64,000 nucleotides of DNA from Novosphingobium sp. ST904 (GCF_001298105.1 NZ_LGJH01000149.1:41771-105770); one strand, 5' to 3'. Numbered from the stretch's first letter, positions 32,686 to 43,817 are shown. Notes: generated from the letters alone by a model not told the origin. Numbers and translations are program-made.

Positions 32686-35600
32686 TCAGGCCGGTTCGAG
32701 TTCGGGCGAGAGTTCGGCCACGCGGGCGCGGCAGGCAGCGACACCGGCCTCCTTTACCGCACCAAAGCCGGCGATTCGTGCGGGGGTAGCGGCGAGCGCG
32801 AGGGCAGTGTCCATTGTTGCCTCCTCCACTTGCGCCGCGATCCGGCGGGCAAGGTCGCGGTACTCGCCGATCAGGGCGCGTTCCATCCGCCGCTCGGCGG
32901 TGTGGCCGAAGGGATCTAGCCATGTTCCCCGCAATCCCCTTGCCTTCGCCAGCATCGTGAAAGCCGGGAAAATCCAGCTTCCGAACGCGATCTTGCGCGG
33001 GCGGCCGGTCTTGCGATCCTTGCGGAAAGCCAACAGCGGCGGCGCGAGGTGGACCTTTAGGCGAGGTTTGCCGCCGAATGCGTCAGACAGGCCCGCGCGA
33101 AAGGCCGGTGCGCTGTAGAGACGGGCAACTTCGTACTCGTCCTTGTAGGACATGAGCCGACCAAGCTGGCGCGCGATCTCGCGCAGCAGAGGTTCGCTGT
33201 CCTCCAGCCCGCGCGCTGCAAATGTGCCCGCGATTTCGTCAATGAACCTGCGGTATTGCGCAGCATAGGCGGCGTTCTGCCAGTCGGTCAGCAGGCGCTC
33301 GTAACGCGCGGTCAGGGCGGTCAGATCGCGCGGCGGCTCGGGCGCCGAAGGCCCCGCATCGGCCAGCGCCAAGAGGTCTTCACCGCCCGCAGCCGCCAAT
33401 CTTCCCACAGACAGCGCTGCAAGGTTCGCGCGCACCGCTACGCCGTTCAGCCGCACCGCCTCCTCCACCGAGGCAAGCCGCACCGGCAGCAGACCCTTCT
33501 GCGCCGCAAAGCCCAGCATCATCAGATTGGTGAAGATCGAGTCCCCCAGGAGCCGCGTCGCCAGCGAGCCCGCGCGCAGGGAGGCGATTCCCGCCGGATC
33601 GACGCGCTTGCCGATGGCGCGCAGGAAGCGGCTGGCGGTCAGATCAAGGTCCGGGTTGCGCTGGAATTCGCCGGTAGGCGCCACGTCCTCGTTCGCCAGC
33701 ACCCGCGTATCGGGCCCCGCCAATGCCATGACTTCGGGTGATGAGGCCACCACCAGATCGCAGGCGATCACCAGATCCGCCATGCCCGCACCCAGCCGTG
33801 CCGAGGGGATCGCCGCTGCATCGGCGCCGATCCGGATATGGCTCGCCACCGCGCCGCCCTTTTGCGCCATGCCGGTCTGATCCAGCACTTTGGCGGCCTT
33901 GCCCTCCAGCTGCGCCGCCATCGCCAGCACCGCGCCGACCGTGAGCACGCCGGTACCGCCAATGCCCGCCACCAGCATGGCGGAGGCTCCGCCCGACAAG
34001 TCCGCCACCGCCGGTTCGGGCAAAGCGGCGACCATGTGCGCCAGCGCGGCATCGTCCATGCTGCGTTTCCGGAGCGTACCACCCGAAACCTCGACGAAGC
34101 TGGGGCAGAAGCCCTTGATACAGGAGAAATCCTTGTTGCAGCTTGACTGGTCGATGGCGCGCTTGCGGCCGAACTCGGTCTCGATCGGCACGACCGAGAG
34201 GCAGTTGGACTGCGTCGAGCAATCGCCGCAGCCTTCGCAGACCGCGGGGTTGATCCAGAGCCGCTTGTCGGGATCGGGATAGGCGCCCTTCTTGCGGCGG
34301 CGGCGCTTCTCGTTGGCGCACGTCTGCTCGTAGACGATGGCGCTGGTGCCGGGGAGATCACGCAAGCTGCGCTGGACCGCATCCAGTTCATCGCGGTGCA
34401 GCACGCGGGTTCCGGCGGGCAGATCGGACGCAGCAAAGCGCGCCGGTTCCTCGCTCACCAGCACCACCGGGTGGACACCCTCCACCACCAGTTCCCGCAC
34501 GATCTGTTCAGGACTGAGCGCGCCTTCGGCGGGCTGACCGCCGGTCATGGCGACGGCATCGTTGTAGAGGATCTTGAACGTCACCCGGCTCTTCGCCGCC
34601 ACCGCGGCCCGGATCGTCAGCAGGCCGGAGTGCGTGTAGGTTCCGTCGCCGAGGTTCTGGAACATGTGCGGCGTATCGACGAAATGCTGCGCGCCGATCC
34701 AGGGCATCCCCTCCTGCCCCATGCTCACCGTCTGCATGGTGCTGCGTTCGGGCATGTAGTGGGCAAGGCCGTGGCAGCCGGTCGCCCCCATCGCCGCCGA
34801 GCCTTCGGGCACCACGGTCGAGGTATTGTGCGGGCAGCCCGAGCAGAAATAGGCCGGCCGGATCGCGGTGCGTTCGAGCACGGCTGCGGAGTCTTCCCGC
34901 TCACGCTGCATGGCATCCCGCGCGGCTATGTCATCGTGCAGCATACCCAGCGCCGCCATGCGCGCGATCAGCGCGCGCCGCACCATGCCGCATCGAGCAC
35001 ACCCACTTCGGACAGCAGTGCGGAGCCACCCGGAGTGGTCTTGCCCGAAAGAGCCGGGGCATCGGCGCGGCCATAGAACAGACGGGCGATCTGGTCCTCG
35101 ATAACGGGCCGCTTTTCCTCGACCACCATGACTTCGGCGCTGCCCCCGCAGGCCTGCCGCACGAACGTCACGTCGAGCGGCCAGACAAGGCCGAGCTTCA
35201 CGACCCTGACCCCCAGCGCCGCACATCCGGCCTCGTCCAGCCCCAGATCTGCCAGCGCCTGGCAGAGATCAAGCCAGGCCTTGCCCGCGCTCACCACCGT
35301 CAGCCGCGCGCCGGGCGCCTCGTGACTCACGCGGTCGATGCGATTGAGCGCGGTGAAAAAGTGGCACGATCGGCAGGCGCCGCTCGATCACCATTCTCTC
35401 CTGATCGAGCGCCGACATCCCGATGCGCAAATTCGGAGAGGGCCCGGCGGGAATCTCCGGCAGGGCAATCGGGAATCTGTGTCCGGGCAGCGTGACGGTC
35501 GTGGTCAGGTCCAGCGTGTCGGTCACCGCCTTCATCGCCACATAGAGCCCGCTGGCCCGCGACAGCGCCCAGCCGAACTGGCCGAAGCCGAGAATCTCGT

Positions 35601-36129
35601 CGGTCGTTGCCGGGTAGAGCACCGGGACCATCGCGGTCATCAGCACGTGTTCGGATTGATGCGCGGTCAGCGAGGACTTCGCCGCATGGTCGTCCCCGCA
35701 GAGCAGCAGCGCGCCGCCTTTCGGGTGCGTGCCTTCGAAGTTCGCCGCCTTGATCGCCTCCCCCGCGCGCTCGACGCCGACGCCCTTCGCGTACCAGAGC
35801 GCAAAAACGCCATCGACGTTGGGCTTGCCGTACCAGTCGAGCTGCTGGGTGCCACGCACCGAGGTCGCCGCCAGTTCCTCGTTCAACCCGGGCTCGAAGC
35901 GAACATGATGTTCGGTGATCAGCTTTTCGGAGGCCCACAACTGCGCATCGAGCGTGGTGATCGGAGAGCCGCGATAGCCGGTGACATAACCCGCCGTGTT
36001 CAGCCCCGCCGCACGGTCCCGCCGCGACTGGTCGAGCAGCAGGCGCACCACGCCCTGCAGCGCCGAGAGCATGACCTGCCCCTCGCCCTGCCTGTACTTG
36101 TCTTGCAGCGTGACGACCGTCTTGGTCAC
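32686..36129 (-). pseudogene. Fused indolepyruvate/2-oxoacid ferredoxin oxidoreductase with two frame breaks
   Basis: Three consecutive frames together spell a roughly 1,150-residue fused 2-oxoacid:ferredoxin oxidoreductase. The first (36129 to about 35365) has the pyrimidine-binding half starting LQDKYRQGEGQVMLSALQGVVRLL. The second (to about 34987) has the transketolase-C-like section. The third (to 32686) has the TPP half with YFCSGCPHNTSTVVPEG, the ferredoxin clusters INPAVCEGCGDCSTQSNC and SSCNKDFSCIKGFCPSF, and the gamma domain with LDQTGMAQKGGAVASHIRIG. The break near 34987 fits loss of one C (GGCATGG for GGCCATGG). The break near 35365 is not fixed by a single obvious base. Enzymes of this type (EdcC in Novosphingobium tardaugens, OecC in Sphingomonas) oxidatively decarboxylate 2-oxo acids to acyl-CoA in estrogen degradation. 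Confidence 0.85.
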
Positions 36130-36290
36130 TCGAACCCCCGGTTTTCATGTCCTTGCTCGCGGCCTTTCAGATGCCGGGCGGGGGAGCAAGCAGGGAACGC
36201 AGGGTGCACCGTGGGGGTCAAATGGGGCTGCGGTTGGGGTAGGGAACCGGGTGTTTCGGGCCGTTCAAAACACTATACCCATCAACACTC

Positions 36291-36373
36291 CGTCGCCCCC
36301 GCGAAGGCGGGAGCCCCGCCTTGGTTGCGCGCACCTCGAGAACAATTGGATCCCCGCCTGCGCGGGGATGACG
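36291..36373. repeat. Pair of REP-like palindromic elements
   Basis: Two imperfect GC-rich palindromes, CGTCGCCCCCGCGAAGGCGGG at 36291-36311 and TCCCCGCCTGCGCGGGGATGACG ending at 36373, face each other across about 35 bases. This is the layout of REP doublets common in sphingomonads and other proteobacteria. They lie in the 266-base gene-free gap between the 2-oxoacid oxidoreductase and DUF2889 genes. No RAYT transposase is in view. Confidence 0.75.
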
Positions 36374-36395
36374 AGCTTGATTTTGCGCGATCAGT

Positions 36396-37441
36396 TCAGG
36401 CCGGCTGGCGCAGTTCCTCCACAAGCCTTGGCACATCGGCCAGCGCGCGCAGGGCGTCGTTGAGGTGCGTGCAGCCTTCCGGCCCGCGCAGCATCTCCAG
36501 CACGTCCTCGCGCACCTGGCCCAGATTACGCCCGACGAGCCGCGCGACGTTATGGACGGCGCCGGGGCATTCGCGGAACGGCAGGATGCGCGCTTCGGGA
36601 TCGAGGCTCAGCACTTCCAGCGTCTCGGCATCGACGGTTGCGCCAAGGTTGTATTCGTGGATGGCGACACGGCCACCTTCGCGCAGCCTGGCGCTGTCCT
36701 GAAAGGCGGAGGCGATGTGGATCAGGTTGCCGTCTCGCGTCACATCGATGCGGCGGGCGCGGCGGAAACCTGGGCCTTCATGTTCGAGGAATTCGTGCCA
36801 GCCTCCGGATCGGCCGGGTTGCGCAATTGGCCTGCATCGGCATCGGCCACCTTGTCCAGCGCGGCATCACCGGTGACACCGCTGTTCCCCTCCTGCAGCC
36901 CCCAGCAGACATTGGCGCGCTGGGCGAGCACGGGGTTGTCTTCATTACCCCCGCCAAGCCGCTGCCTGAGTATTTCCATCCGCTCGGGAAACCACTGGCC
37001 CCATGCGAAGGACGAGACCAGCGCTGTGCCGGAAAGATCGTCGAGCACGAGATAGAGTGGATCGGCCTGCGCAATGAGTTCGGGCATGATCTCGCGCAGA
37101 GTCATGCGCAAATGGCCGCCGGCGCGGGCACCCACAAGTGCGCCGATGCTTGCCGGAGCGGGATCGGCGGCGATCTGGGTGATCGTCTTGTCCTCGGTCA
37201 TCCGCAGCGAGAATTCGCCCATGGCCAGCGAGCGCCCCGTGCCGTCCGGGCCGGTCAAATAGTCGCGCGCGCGGCCGACGAAGAGGCGTTGGCCGTCCAC
37301 GCCATCGGGCCAGGCGACATCGATGCTGGAGGTGCGGCGCAGCGAGTTCACGGAGCGCAACGGGGCCGGATTGGCCGTCTGGCGCGGGGGCGGCGGGTAG
37401 GACGCGGAGGGAATTGGCCCTGTTGGAACTGAGGTCGTCAT
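36396..37441 (-). pseudogene. DUF2889 protein, frameshifted
   Basis: The N-terminal frame from the ATG at 37441 encodes LRRTSSIDVAWPDGVDGQRLFVGRARDYL and proceeds to GQLRNPADP. The C-terminal frame begins GGWHEFLEHEGPGFRRARRIDVTRDGNLIHI and ends at 36396 with CTHLNDALRALADVP. These are the two halves of a DUF2889 protein, family length about 300-350 residues. A single G or C is missing near 36806. Alternatively the GTG at 36743 could start a separate 115-residue protein, but that would orphan conserved residues upstream of it. DUF2889 has no known activity; it often accompanies catabolic clusters in sphingomonads. Confidence 0.8.
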
Positions 37442-37473
37442 GGTGGCATCCTGCGATTTTTTGTTTTCGCCGA

Positions 37474-38496
37474 TCAGCCTGACACCTTCACCAGCAGCTT
37501 GCCTAGATGGTTGTTGCCAGAAAACACCCCGGCGAATGCGGCCGGTGCAGCCTCCAGCCCCTCGACCACCGCCTCCGGGCATTGGATGCGCCCTTCGGCA
37601 ATCCACCCGGCGATGTCGTCCAGCGCCTGCTGCCCGCCGACGAGGAAGCCGCCGAAGCCCTTGATCTCCAGACCCTTGGACATGATCGCGCGGAAGAAAC
37701 CGGGCAGACGGTCCGGCCCCGGACCTTCCAGGCCCATCCCGTAATAGGCGATGAAACCGCAGACCGGCATCCGCGCACTGCGCTTGAGGTGGGGGAGGAC
37801 GGCCAGCATCACGTCCCCGCCGACATTGTCGATGAAGACATCCGCGCCTTCGGGCAGTGCCTTGGCCAATTGCTCGGCGAAATCCGGCGCCTTGTAGTCG
37901 GCAGCGGCATCAAAGCCGAGGTCGATCAGGCACCGGCACTTGTCCGGCCCGCCGGCGATACCGATGACGCGCGCGCCGCGTATCTTTGCGATCTGTCCGG
38001 CAAGACTGCCCACCGCGCCGGCCGCGGCCGAGATCACCACCGTCTCCCCCGCCGCGACCCGGCCGATGCCGATCACGCAGGCATGGGCGGTCTGCCCCGG
38101 CATCCCCAGCGCGCCCAGCGCGGTGGAGACGGGTGCCTGCGCGGGATCGAGCTTTCGTGGCGGCCCGCGCCAATCGGCCCTGTCCGGCGCGACAAGGGCA
38201 TATTCGCGCCAGCCGGTGCGATCCTCCACCACGTCCCCCACCGCATAGCCGGGGTGGTTGGAGGCGGCGACTTCGCTCACCGTCGGCCCATACATGACCT
38301 CTCCGGGATGGACCTGCGTCACGCCGGAAAGGCGCTTTTCGTCGATGGCGAAGCGGATCAGCGGGTCGAGACCCAGCCACAGTGTGCGCAGCAGCACCTC
38401 ACCCTCGCCCGGCGCGGGGATTGGCGCATCCTCCACGCGGAAGTCCGAAGGCTTTGGGTTGCCTTGCGCATAGCGTGCCAGCACGACCTGCTTCAT
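37474..38496 (-). CDS. NADP-dependent oxidoreductase, CurA/PTGR-like MDR
   Basis: A 340-residue zinc-free medium-chain reductase. The NADPH-binding motif is VISAAAGAVGSLAGQIAKIRGARVIGIAGG. Substrate-domain landmarks are LWLGLDPLIRFAIDEK at the N terminus and VDVFIDNVGGDVMLAVLPHLKRSARMPVCGFIAYY-like sequence. Members reduce the double bond of enones or enals. The start is the ATG at 38496, giving MKQVVLARYAQGNPKPSDFRVE, with the P450 stop eight bases upstream. It fits reduction of an alpha,beta-unsaturated intermediate formed by the P450-SDR steps. Confidence 0.9.
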   Translation of the reverse strand: MKQVVLARYAQGNPKPSDFRVEDAPIPAPGEGEVLLRTLWLGLDPLIRFAIDEKRLSGVTQVHPGEVMYGPTVSEVAASNHPGYAVGDVVEDRTGWREYALVAPDRADWRGPPRKLDPAQAPVSTALGALGMPGQTAHACVIGIGRVAAGETVVISAAAGAVGSLAGQIAKIRGARVIGIAGGPDKCRCLIDLGFDAAADYKAPDFAEQLAKALPEGADVFIDNVGGDVMLAVLPHLKRSARMPVCGFIAYYGMGLEGPGPDRLPGFFRAIMSKGLEIKGFGGFLVGGQQALDDIAGWIAEGRIQCPEAVVEGLEAAPAAFAGVFSGNNHLGKLLVKVSG

Positions 38497-38504
38497 GGTG
38501 CCGC

Positions 38505-39827
38505 TCACCGCAGTTTCACCGTCACCGCCGACATGCCGCGATGGTCGAGTCCGCGATACTCCGGCTTTGGCTTGCCGGGGTCGAGCGTCATGTTCGGGAA
38601 GCGGTCCAGCAGTCCGTTGATCGCCACCACCATCTCCTGCCGGGCGACATCCATGCCGAGGCACCGATGCGGGCCGAAGCCGAAGCCCATGTGATGCTCC
38701 TTGCGGCGGAAGATGTCATATTCCTCAGGCTTGTCGAACACCGCCGGATCGTGGTTCGCGGCGCCGAGGCACAAGTGGATGCGGGTTCCGGCGGGGACCT
38801 TCACGCCCTCCATCTCGGTATCCTCCATGCAGAGCCGCATGAACACCGGATCGGTGGCACGCCAGCGCAGGCCCTCTTCCACCGCAAGGTCGATCAGGCT
38901 GCGGTCTTCCTTGCAGGCCTCCCAGAAATGGCGGTGGGTCATCAGCGCGTCGATAGTGATGCCCAGTTGCCGCCAGGTGGTGCCGCCGCCTGCGAAGATG
39001 GCGAGCTTGCAGTAACCGAACAGCTCATCCTCGGTGAGCGGGCGCTTGGAGCCGTCCTCGTGCGTGATCTCGCAGGCGATCAGGCCGGCGATCAGGTTGT
39101 CGCCGGGCTCGCGCTGGTTCTCCGCGATCAGGCGGCGCAAGGTGCCGTCGACCCAGGCGCGTGCCTCGGCCGCTTCCTCGGGCGGCAGATTGCGCGCACC
39201 AAACGTGGCGCGGTTGAGCTGGTAGCGGAACTCGATCACGTCCTCGCCCTCCAGCCCGATGGCGCGGGTGACGGTGGCCATCGGCAAACGGGCGCAGAGG
39301 TCGGTGTTGAGATCGGTGGTCTCGCGGTCCCTGATCTGGTCGAGCAGCACGTCCACCGTCTCCTCGATCCAGCGCTTGTTCCACCAGTCCAGCACCTTGG
39401 GCCGCTTGAACAGCGGCTGCGCGGCGGAGCGCAGGCGCTTGTGCGGCTTGCCGACCATCGAGAGGATCGTGGTGCCGATCGTCCGCACCCCGGCACTCTC
39501 GTTATAGCCCTCGGAGGAATAGAGCTGGTTCTCGCGAAAGCCGATCTCGCAGGCGCGATAGGAGAAGAACGTCATGTTCTCTCGCGGGGGCCCGAGCATC
39601 GAGACCATTTCCGGTACGCCCAGCAGTTCGCGCAAGGTGCCCTTGTGGACCGCGCCGGCCTCGCGCAGGCGGTTCATGTCCTCGGTATAATCGCGCGTGG
39701 GATCGACGCCGGAATTGGCGTCCACTTTGTCGACATCGAACATCTCCGCATAGCGCGGATTGTCGGACAGCAGCGATGCGAGCGCGTTGGAGCGGGAATC
39801 GTTACCCGAATAGGGACAGGTCGCCAT
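38505..39827 (-). CDS. Cytochrome P450
   Basis: A 440-residue soluble bacterial P450. The I helix carries AIFAGGGTTWRQLG, the ExxR motif is in EEGLRWRATD, and the haem-binding loop is FGFGPHRCLGMDVAR with the axial Cys389. There is no reductase domain, so ferredoxin and ferredoxin reductase partners must be encoded elsewhere. The ATG at 39827 has TAGGAGG upstream and is two bases from the SDR stop. Together with the SDR and aldehyde dehydrogenase upstream it suggests hydroxylation at a carbon that is then oxidised to ketone, aldehyde or acid. Confidence 0.94.
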   Translation of the reverse strand: MATCPYSGNDSRSNALASLLSDNPRYAEMFDVDKVDANSGVDPTRDYTEDMNRLREAGAVHKGTLRELLGVPEMVSMLGPPRENMTFFSYRACEIGFRENQLYSSEGYNESAGVRTIGTTILSMVGKPHKRLRSAAQPLFKRPKVLDWWNKRWIEETVDVLLDQIRDRETTDLNTDLCARLPMATVTRAIGLEGEDVIEFRYQLNRATFGARNLPPEEAAEARAWVDGTLRRLIAENQREPGDNLIAGLIACEITHEDGSKRPLTEDELFGYCKLAIFAGGGTTWRQLGITIDALMTHRHFWEACKEDRSLIDLAVEEGLRWRATDPVFMRLCMEDTEMEGVKVPAGTRIHLCLGAANHDPAVFDKPEEYDIFRRKEHHMGFGFGPHRCLGMDVARQEMVVAINGLLDRFPNMTLDPGKPKPEYRGLDHRGMSAVTVKLR

Positions 39828-39829
39828 GG

Positions 39830-40642
39830 TCAGCCTCCTACCTTTCGGCCGGCCGAGAGCCCCCCGTCCACGGGAAGGTTCACGCCGGTCACGTTGCTGG
39901 CGAGATCGGAACAGAGAAACAGCGCCGCCGAAGCGGTGTCGCGCGGATCGATGGCGCGGCCGAGCGGATGGACGCGGCCCATGCCTTCCAGGATGCGGTC
40001 GCGGTGCTCGCTGTCGGGGTCCATCCCGGCATAGTGGGTGAGCATGCCCGCCGGACAGACCGCGTTCACGCGGATGCCCTTTTCCGCCACTTCGATGGCG
40101 AGCGCGCGGGTAAGCTGCACCACCGCGCCCTTGGTGGCGCCGTAGAACACCCCGCCATAGCCGATCAGCCCGGCAACCGAGGCGGTGGAGACGATGGCCC
40201 CGCCGCCCAGTCCGTCCTTGGCCTGCCTCTCGAACTGCCGGATCGCCGACTGGCAACCGTGGACCACGCCCATCACGTTGACTTCGGAGACGCGGCGCAT
40301 CTCCTCGTCCTCGCACTCGATCAGGCTGCGCAGGCCCTTGCCGGGGACCGGGCTGATGGTGATGCCGGCGTTGTTGTAGATGCAGTCCAGCCGCCCGAAC
40401 GCCTCCACGCCCGCCGCCACGGCGTGATCGACCGAGGCGGGATCGGAAACGTCGCATTCCACGGCGATGGCCTCGCCGCCCTCAGTCCGCACCATCGCAG
40501 CGGTGGCGACCGCTTCGTCCGCGTTTACGTCCACCGCGATCACTTTGGCGCCGTGTTCCGCAAAAAGCAGAGAGGCGGCGCGGCCCACACCCGATCCGGC
40601 CCCGGTAACCAGTGCGACTTTGCCTTCGAGCAGTCCTTGCAT
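39830..40642 (-). CDS. Short-chain dehydrogenase
   Basis: A 270-residue classical SDR. It has VTGAGSGVGRAASLLFAEHGAKVIAVDVN (NAD-preferring, with Asp after strand 2), NNAGI, the Ser in STASVAG and catalytic Tyr-x3-Lys in YGATKGAVVQLTRALAIE, followed by IRVNAVCPAG. It probably oxidises the alcohol made by the neighbouring P450. It starts at the ATG at 40642, 12 bases after the aldehyde dehydrogenase stop, and the P450 gene follows at once, so all three are in one unit. Confidence 0.92.
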   Translation of the reverse strand: MQGLLEGKVALVTGAGSGVGRAASLLFAEHGAKVIAVDVNADEAVATAAMVRTEGGEAIAVECDVSDPASVDHAVAAGVEAFGRLDCIYNNAGITISPVPGKGLRSLIECEDEEMRRVSEVNVMGVVHGCQSAIRQFERQAKDGLGGGAIVSTASVAGLIGYGGVFYGATKGAVVQLTRALAIEVAEKGIRVNAVCPAGMLTHYAGMDPDSEHRDRILEGMGRVHPLGRAIDPRDTASAALFLCSDLASNVTGVNLPVDGGLSAGRKVGG

Positions 40643-40654
40643 CCCGGTCCTCTC

Positions 40655-42147
40655 CTACCCGCCAATATTCAGCGTGGTCATGATCTGGAATTCGCGCAGC
40701 CCCTCGATGCCGCGCTCGCGGCCAAGGCCGCTCATCTTGATGCCGCCGCCGCTGGCATGACTGGAAGCGAGCGCACCGTTGACGTTCACCGCGCCGCTGC
40801 GGATCTTCAGCCCCACCTCCAACGCCTTGACCTTGTCCTTGCCGTGGACCCAGCCGGACAGGCCGAAGCGGCTGTCATTGGCCATTTCCACCGCGTGATC
40901 GAGGTCGCGGTAGCCGATCACCGAGACCACCGGCCCGAAGATCTCCTCCTGCGCGGCGGGATTGGCATTGTCGGGCAGGTCGAGCACGGTGGGCTCGAAG
41001 AAATAGCCCTTCTCCAGCCCATCGGGTCGCTTGCCTCCGCAGACCACGCGGCCGCCTCCCGCGACGGCGGCGGCAACGAAGTGCTCGCACCGCGCGCGCT
41101 GGGCGGCGCTGACGACCGGGCCAAGCTGGGTCGCCGGATCGCTGGCCGCGCCGATCTTCACGCCGGACAGCAATTTCGCCATCGCCTCCAGCACCTCGGC
41201 CTTGCTTTCCTGCGGCACGAAGACGCGGGTGCCGAGCACGCAGCCCTGCCCGGCGTGCGAGGTGCAGACGCTCATCGCCGCCATGGCCGCGCGGTCCACC
41301 GAATCCGGCAGGTAGATCTGCGCGGACTTGCCGCCGAGTTCGAGCACCAGCCGCTTCAACGTAGCCGCCGCCTGCTTCGCGACCTCCACGCCCACGGCGG
41401 AGGAGCCGGTGAAGCTCACCATGTCCACGCGCGGATCGCTGGTCAGGGCCTGAGCGCCCTCGACGCCCGCTTCGATCACGAGGTTGAATACACCTTGCGG
41501 CAGGCCCGCTTCCTCGGCCGCCTCGGCGAAGACCAGCGCGGAAAGCGGCGTCAGCGGATTGGGCCGCAGGATGACTGTGTTGCCCGCCATCAGCGCAGGC
41601 ACGACCTTCCAGAGCGCGGTGTAGAACGGCACATTGTACGCCGAGATCGCCGCCACCACGCCGATCGGCGACCAGCGCTTCACGCTCTGCACCGCGAAAT
41701 GGGCGTTGACCCGCTCGTGAAGGGGCAAGGGGTTGTCCTCGATCTCCGGCAGGCGGAGAATCAGATCGATGATTTCCCGCGCCATCCGCAACGGCGCCTG
41801 GACTTGCGCGCCCATCACCGTCGAGCCGACCGGACAGCCCGCTTCACGGATCGCGAGGTCTTTCAGCCGGTCGGCACGATCTTCCAGCGACGCAGCGAAG
41901 CGGGTCATCACTGCGGCGCGCGCCGCCATCGGCAAATGAGGCCATTCACCCTTGTCAAAAGCCGCGCGGCCGCGGAAATCCCGGCTTCCACCTGCCCTGC
42001 CGACAGCCCGGCAAGGTCCGCCACGACGCTTTCGTCGGAGGGGTCCAGCACCTCGAAACGGGCGCCTTCTCCGGCAAGGAACACACCGCCGACGTAGCCG
42101 GCTGAGGGGCTGGCGTTCGTGCCTACCAGGGGGCCTGCGCAGTCCAG
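40655..42147 (-). pseudogene. Aldehyde dehydrogenase, frameshifted in its N-terminal region
   Basis: The main frame encodes an NAD-dependent aldehyde dehydrogenase from AFDKGEWPHLPMAARAAVMTRF to the C terminus. It includes the Asn of SAYNVPFYTALWK, the catalytic Glu in LELGGKSAQ and the nucleophile in HAGQGCVLGTR. The preceding 60 residues lie in another frame (GTNASPSAGYVGGVFLAGEGARFEVLDPSDESVVADLAGLSAGQ). One G missing near 41962 (GCGGCT for GCGGGCT) explains the break. The start is unresolved: no ATG opens the N-terminal frame, and a CTG near 42147 after a GGAGAG box is only a guess. It would oxidise the aldehyde from the P450/SDR steps. Confidence 0.8.
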
Positions 42148-42349
42148 AGCCTCTCTCCATTATTCATTATTGTGAATTTATGTTCGCAGATGAGACTAAC
42201 CGAGGAGTTTCGGTGCGTCAATCGCGTCCACGCTGGCGCAGCCTCGCGCCGTGCCGGCGGTTGTCACTTCGGCGGGCGATCCCTATTCCATGCCCGCAAC
42301 GAGAGGCCGGCGCGCCAGCGCCGCCACAACCAGCGAGGACCTGCACGAA

Positions 42350-43804
42350 ATGGCGTACACCGACTTCCTCCGGCAGCAGTGCTACATCGACGGCAAGTGG
42401 TGCGATGCCGATTCCGGCGCGACTCTCGAAGTGACCGATCCCGGCACCGGCGCCGTCCTGGGCACGGTTCCCAAGATGGCGGGTGACGAAACCGCCCGCG
42501 CGATTGACGCGGCCGAGAAGGCCCTCCCGGCCTGGCGGGCGAAGACGGCCGGAGAGCGTGCGAAGCTGATGCGCAAGCTCTACGAGCTGATGCTCCAGCA
42601 CCAGGACGACCTTGGCGAACTGCTCACCCGCGAACAGGGCAAGCCGCTGGCCGAAGGCCGGGGCGAGATCGCCTATGGCGCCAGCTTCATCGAATGGTTC
42701 GCCGAAGAGGGCAAGCGCGCCTATGGCGACGTGATCCCCGGCCATGCCCCGGATCGCCGCATCGTCTGCATCAAGCAGGGCGTCGGCGTGGTCGCCGCGA
42801 TCACGCCCTGGAACTTCCCCAATGCCATGATCACCCGCAAGCTCGGCCCGGCGCTGGCGGCGGGCTGCACCATCGTTATCAAACCGGCATCGGCCACGCC
42901 CTATTCGGCGCTGGCCATCGCCCAGCTCTGCGAGATGGCCGGCATCCCGGCGGGAGTCGTCAACGTCGTCACCGGCAGCGCCGGGCAGATCGGCGGCGCG
43001 CTCACCTCGAGCCCGAAGGTGTCCAAGCTGACTTTCACCGGCTCGACCGAGATCGGCCGCGACCTGCTGCGCGAATGCGCCGAAACCATCAAGAAATGCT
43101 CGATGGAACTGGGGGGCAATGCGCCGTTCCTCGTGTTCGACGATGCCGACGTCGATGCCGCGATCGACGGCGCGATGATCTCCAAGTTCCGCAACGGCGG
43201 CCAGACCTGCGTCTGCACCAACAGGTTCTACGTCCAGGACGGCGTCTATGACGAATTCGTCGAGAAGCTGGCCGGGCGCGTCTCGGCCATGAAGGTCGGC
43301 TACGGGCTCGATTCCGGTACCGAAGTCGGCCCGCTGATCGACGAGAAGGCTGTCGAGAAGGTGGAGGAGCACCTCAAGGACGCCATAGACGGCGGTGCCA
43401 CGGTGCTTGCCGGCGGCCAGCGCAACGAACGCGGAGGCTCGTTCTTCAACCCCACGGTGATCGCCGGGGTGAAGCCCGACATGAAGCTGGCACGCGAGGA
43501 AACCTTCGGACCGCTCGCCGGGGTGATCCGCTTCAAGGACGAGGCCGACGCCATCCGCATGGCCAACGACACGGAGTTCGGCCTGGCCAGCTATTTCTAT
43601 GCCTCGGACATCAGCCGCGTGTGGCGCGTCGCCGAAGCGCTGGAAGCGGGCATGGTGGGCATCAACACCGGCCTCATCTCCACCGAGGTCGCGCCGTTCG
43701 GCGGCGTGAAGCAATCGGGTCTGGGGCGCGAAGGTTCGCACTACGGGCTCGATGACTACATGGAAGTGAAATATCTCTGCATGGGGATCAAACCGGCGGC
43801 CTGA
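42350..43804 (+). CDS. NAD(P)-dependent succinate-semialdehyde-type dehydrogenase
   Basis: A 484-residue aldehyde dehydrogenase closest in appearance to GabD-type succinate-semialdehyde dehydrogenases. It starts MAYTDFLRQQCYIDGKW and has AITPWNFPNAMITRKLGPALAAGCTIV-type cofactor region, the catalytic Glu in SMELGGNAPF and Cys in NGGQTCVCTNRF, and the C-terminal PFGGVKQSGLGREGSHYG. The frame is intact. The ATG at 42350 is used; a longer reading from 42251 has no family match. It is divergent from the other aldehyde dehydrogenase across about 200 bases. It may finish a short-chain semialdehyde released by the pathway. Confidence 0.9.
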   Translation: MAYTDFLRQQCYIDGKWCDADSGATLEVTDPGTGAVLGTVPKMAGDETARAIDAAEKALPAWRAKTAGERAKLMRKLYELMLQHQDDLGELLTREQGKPLAEGRGEIAYGASFIEWFAEEGKRAYGDVIPGHAPDRRIVCIKQGVGVVAAITPWNFPNAMITRKLGPALAAGCTIVIKPASATPYSALAIAQLCEMAGIPAGVVNVVTGSAGQIGGALTSSPKVSKLTFTGSTEIGRDLLRECAETIKKCSMELGGNAPFLVFDDADVDAAIDGAMISKFRNGGQTCVCTNRFYVQDGVYDEFVEKLAGRVSAMKVGYGLDSGTEVGPLIDEKAVEKVEEHLKDAIDGGATVLAGGQRNERGGSFFNPTVIAGVKPDMKLAREETFGPLAGVIRFKDEADAIRMANDTEFGLASYFYASDISRVWRVAEALEAGMVGINTGLISTEVAPFGGVKQSGLGREGSHYGLDDYMEVKYLCMGIKPAA

Positions 43805-43817
43805 CGCCAGAACGATG

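Noticed and set aside
36396..36743. Separate small gene for the C-terminal part of DUF2889
   Set aside because: Conserved residues continue upstream of its GTG in the same frame and join the other half after adding one base, so a frameshift is the simpler explanation.
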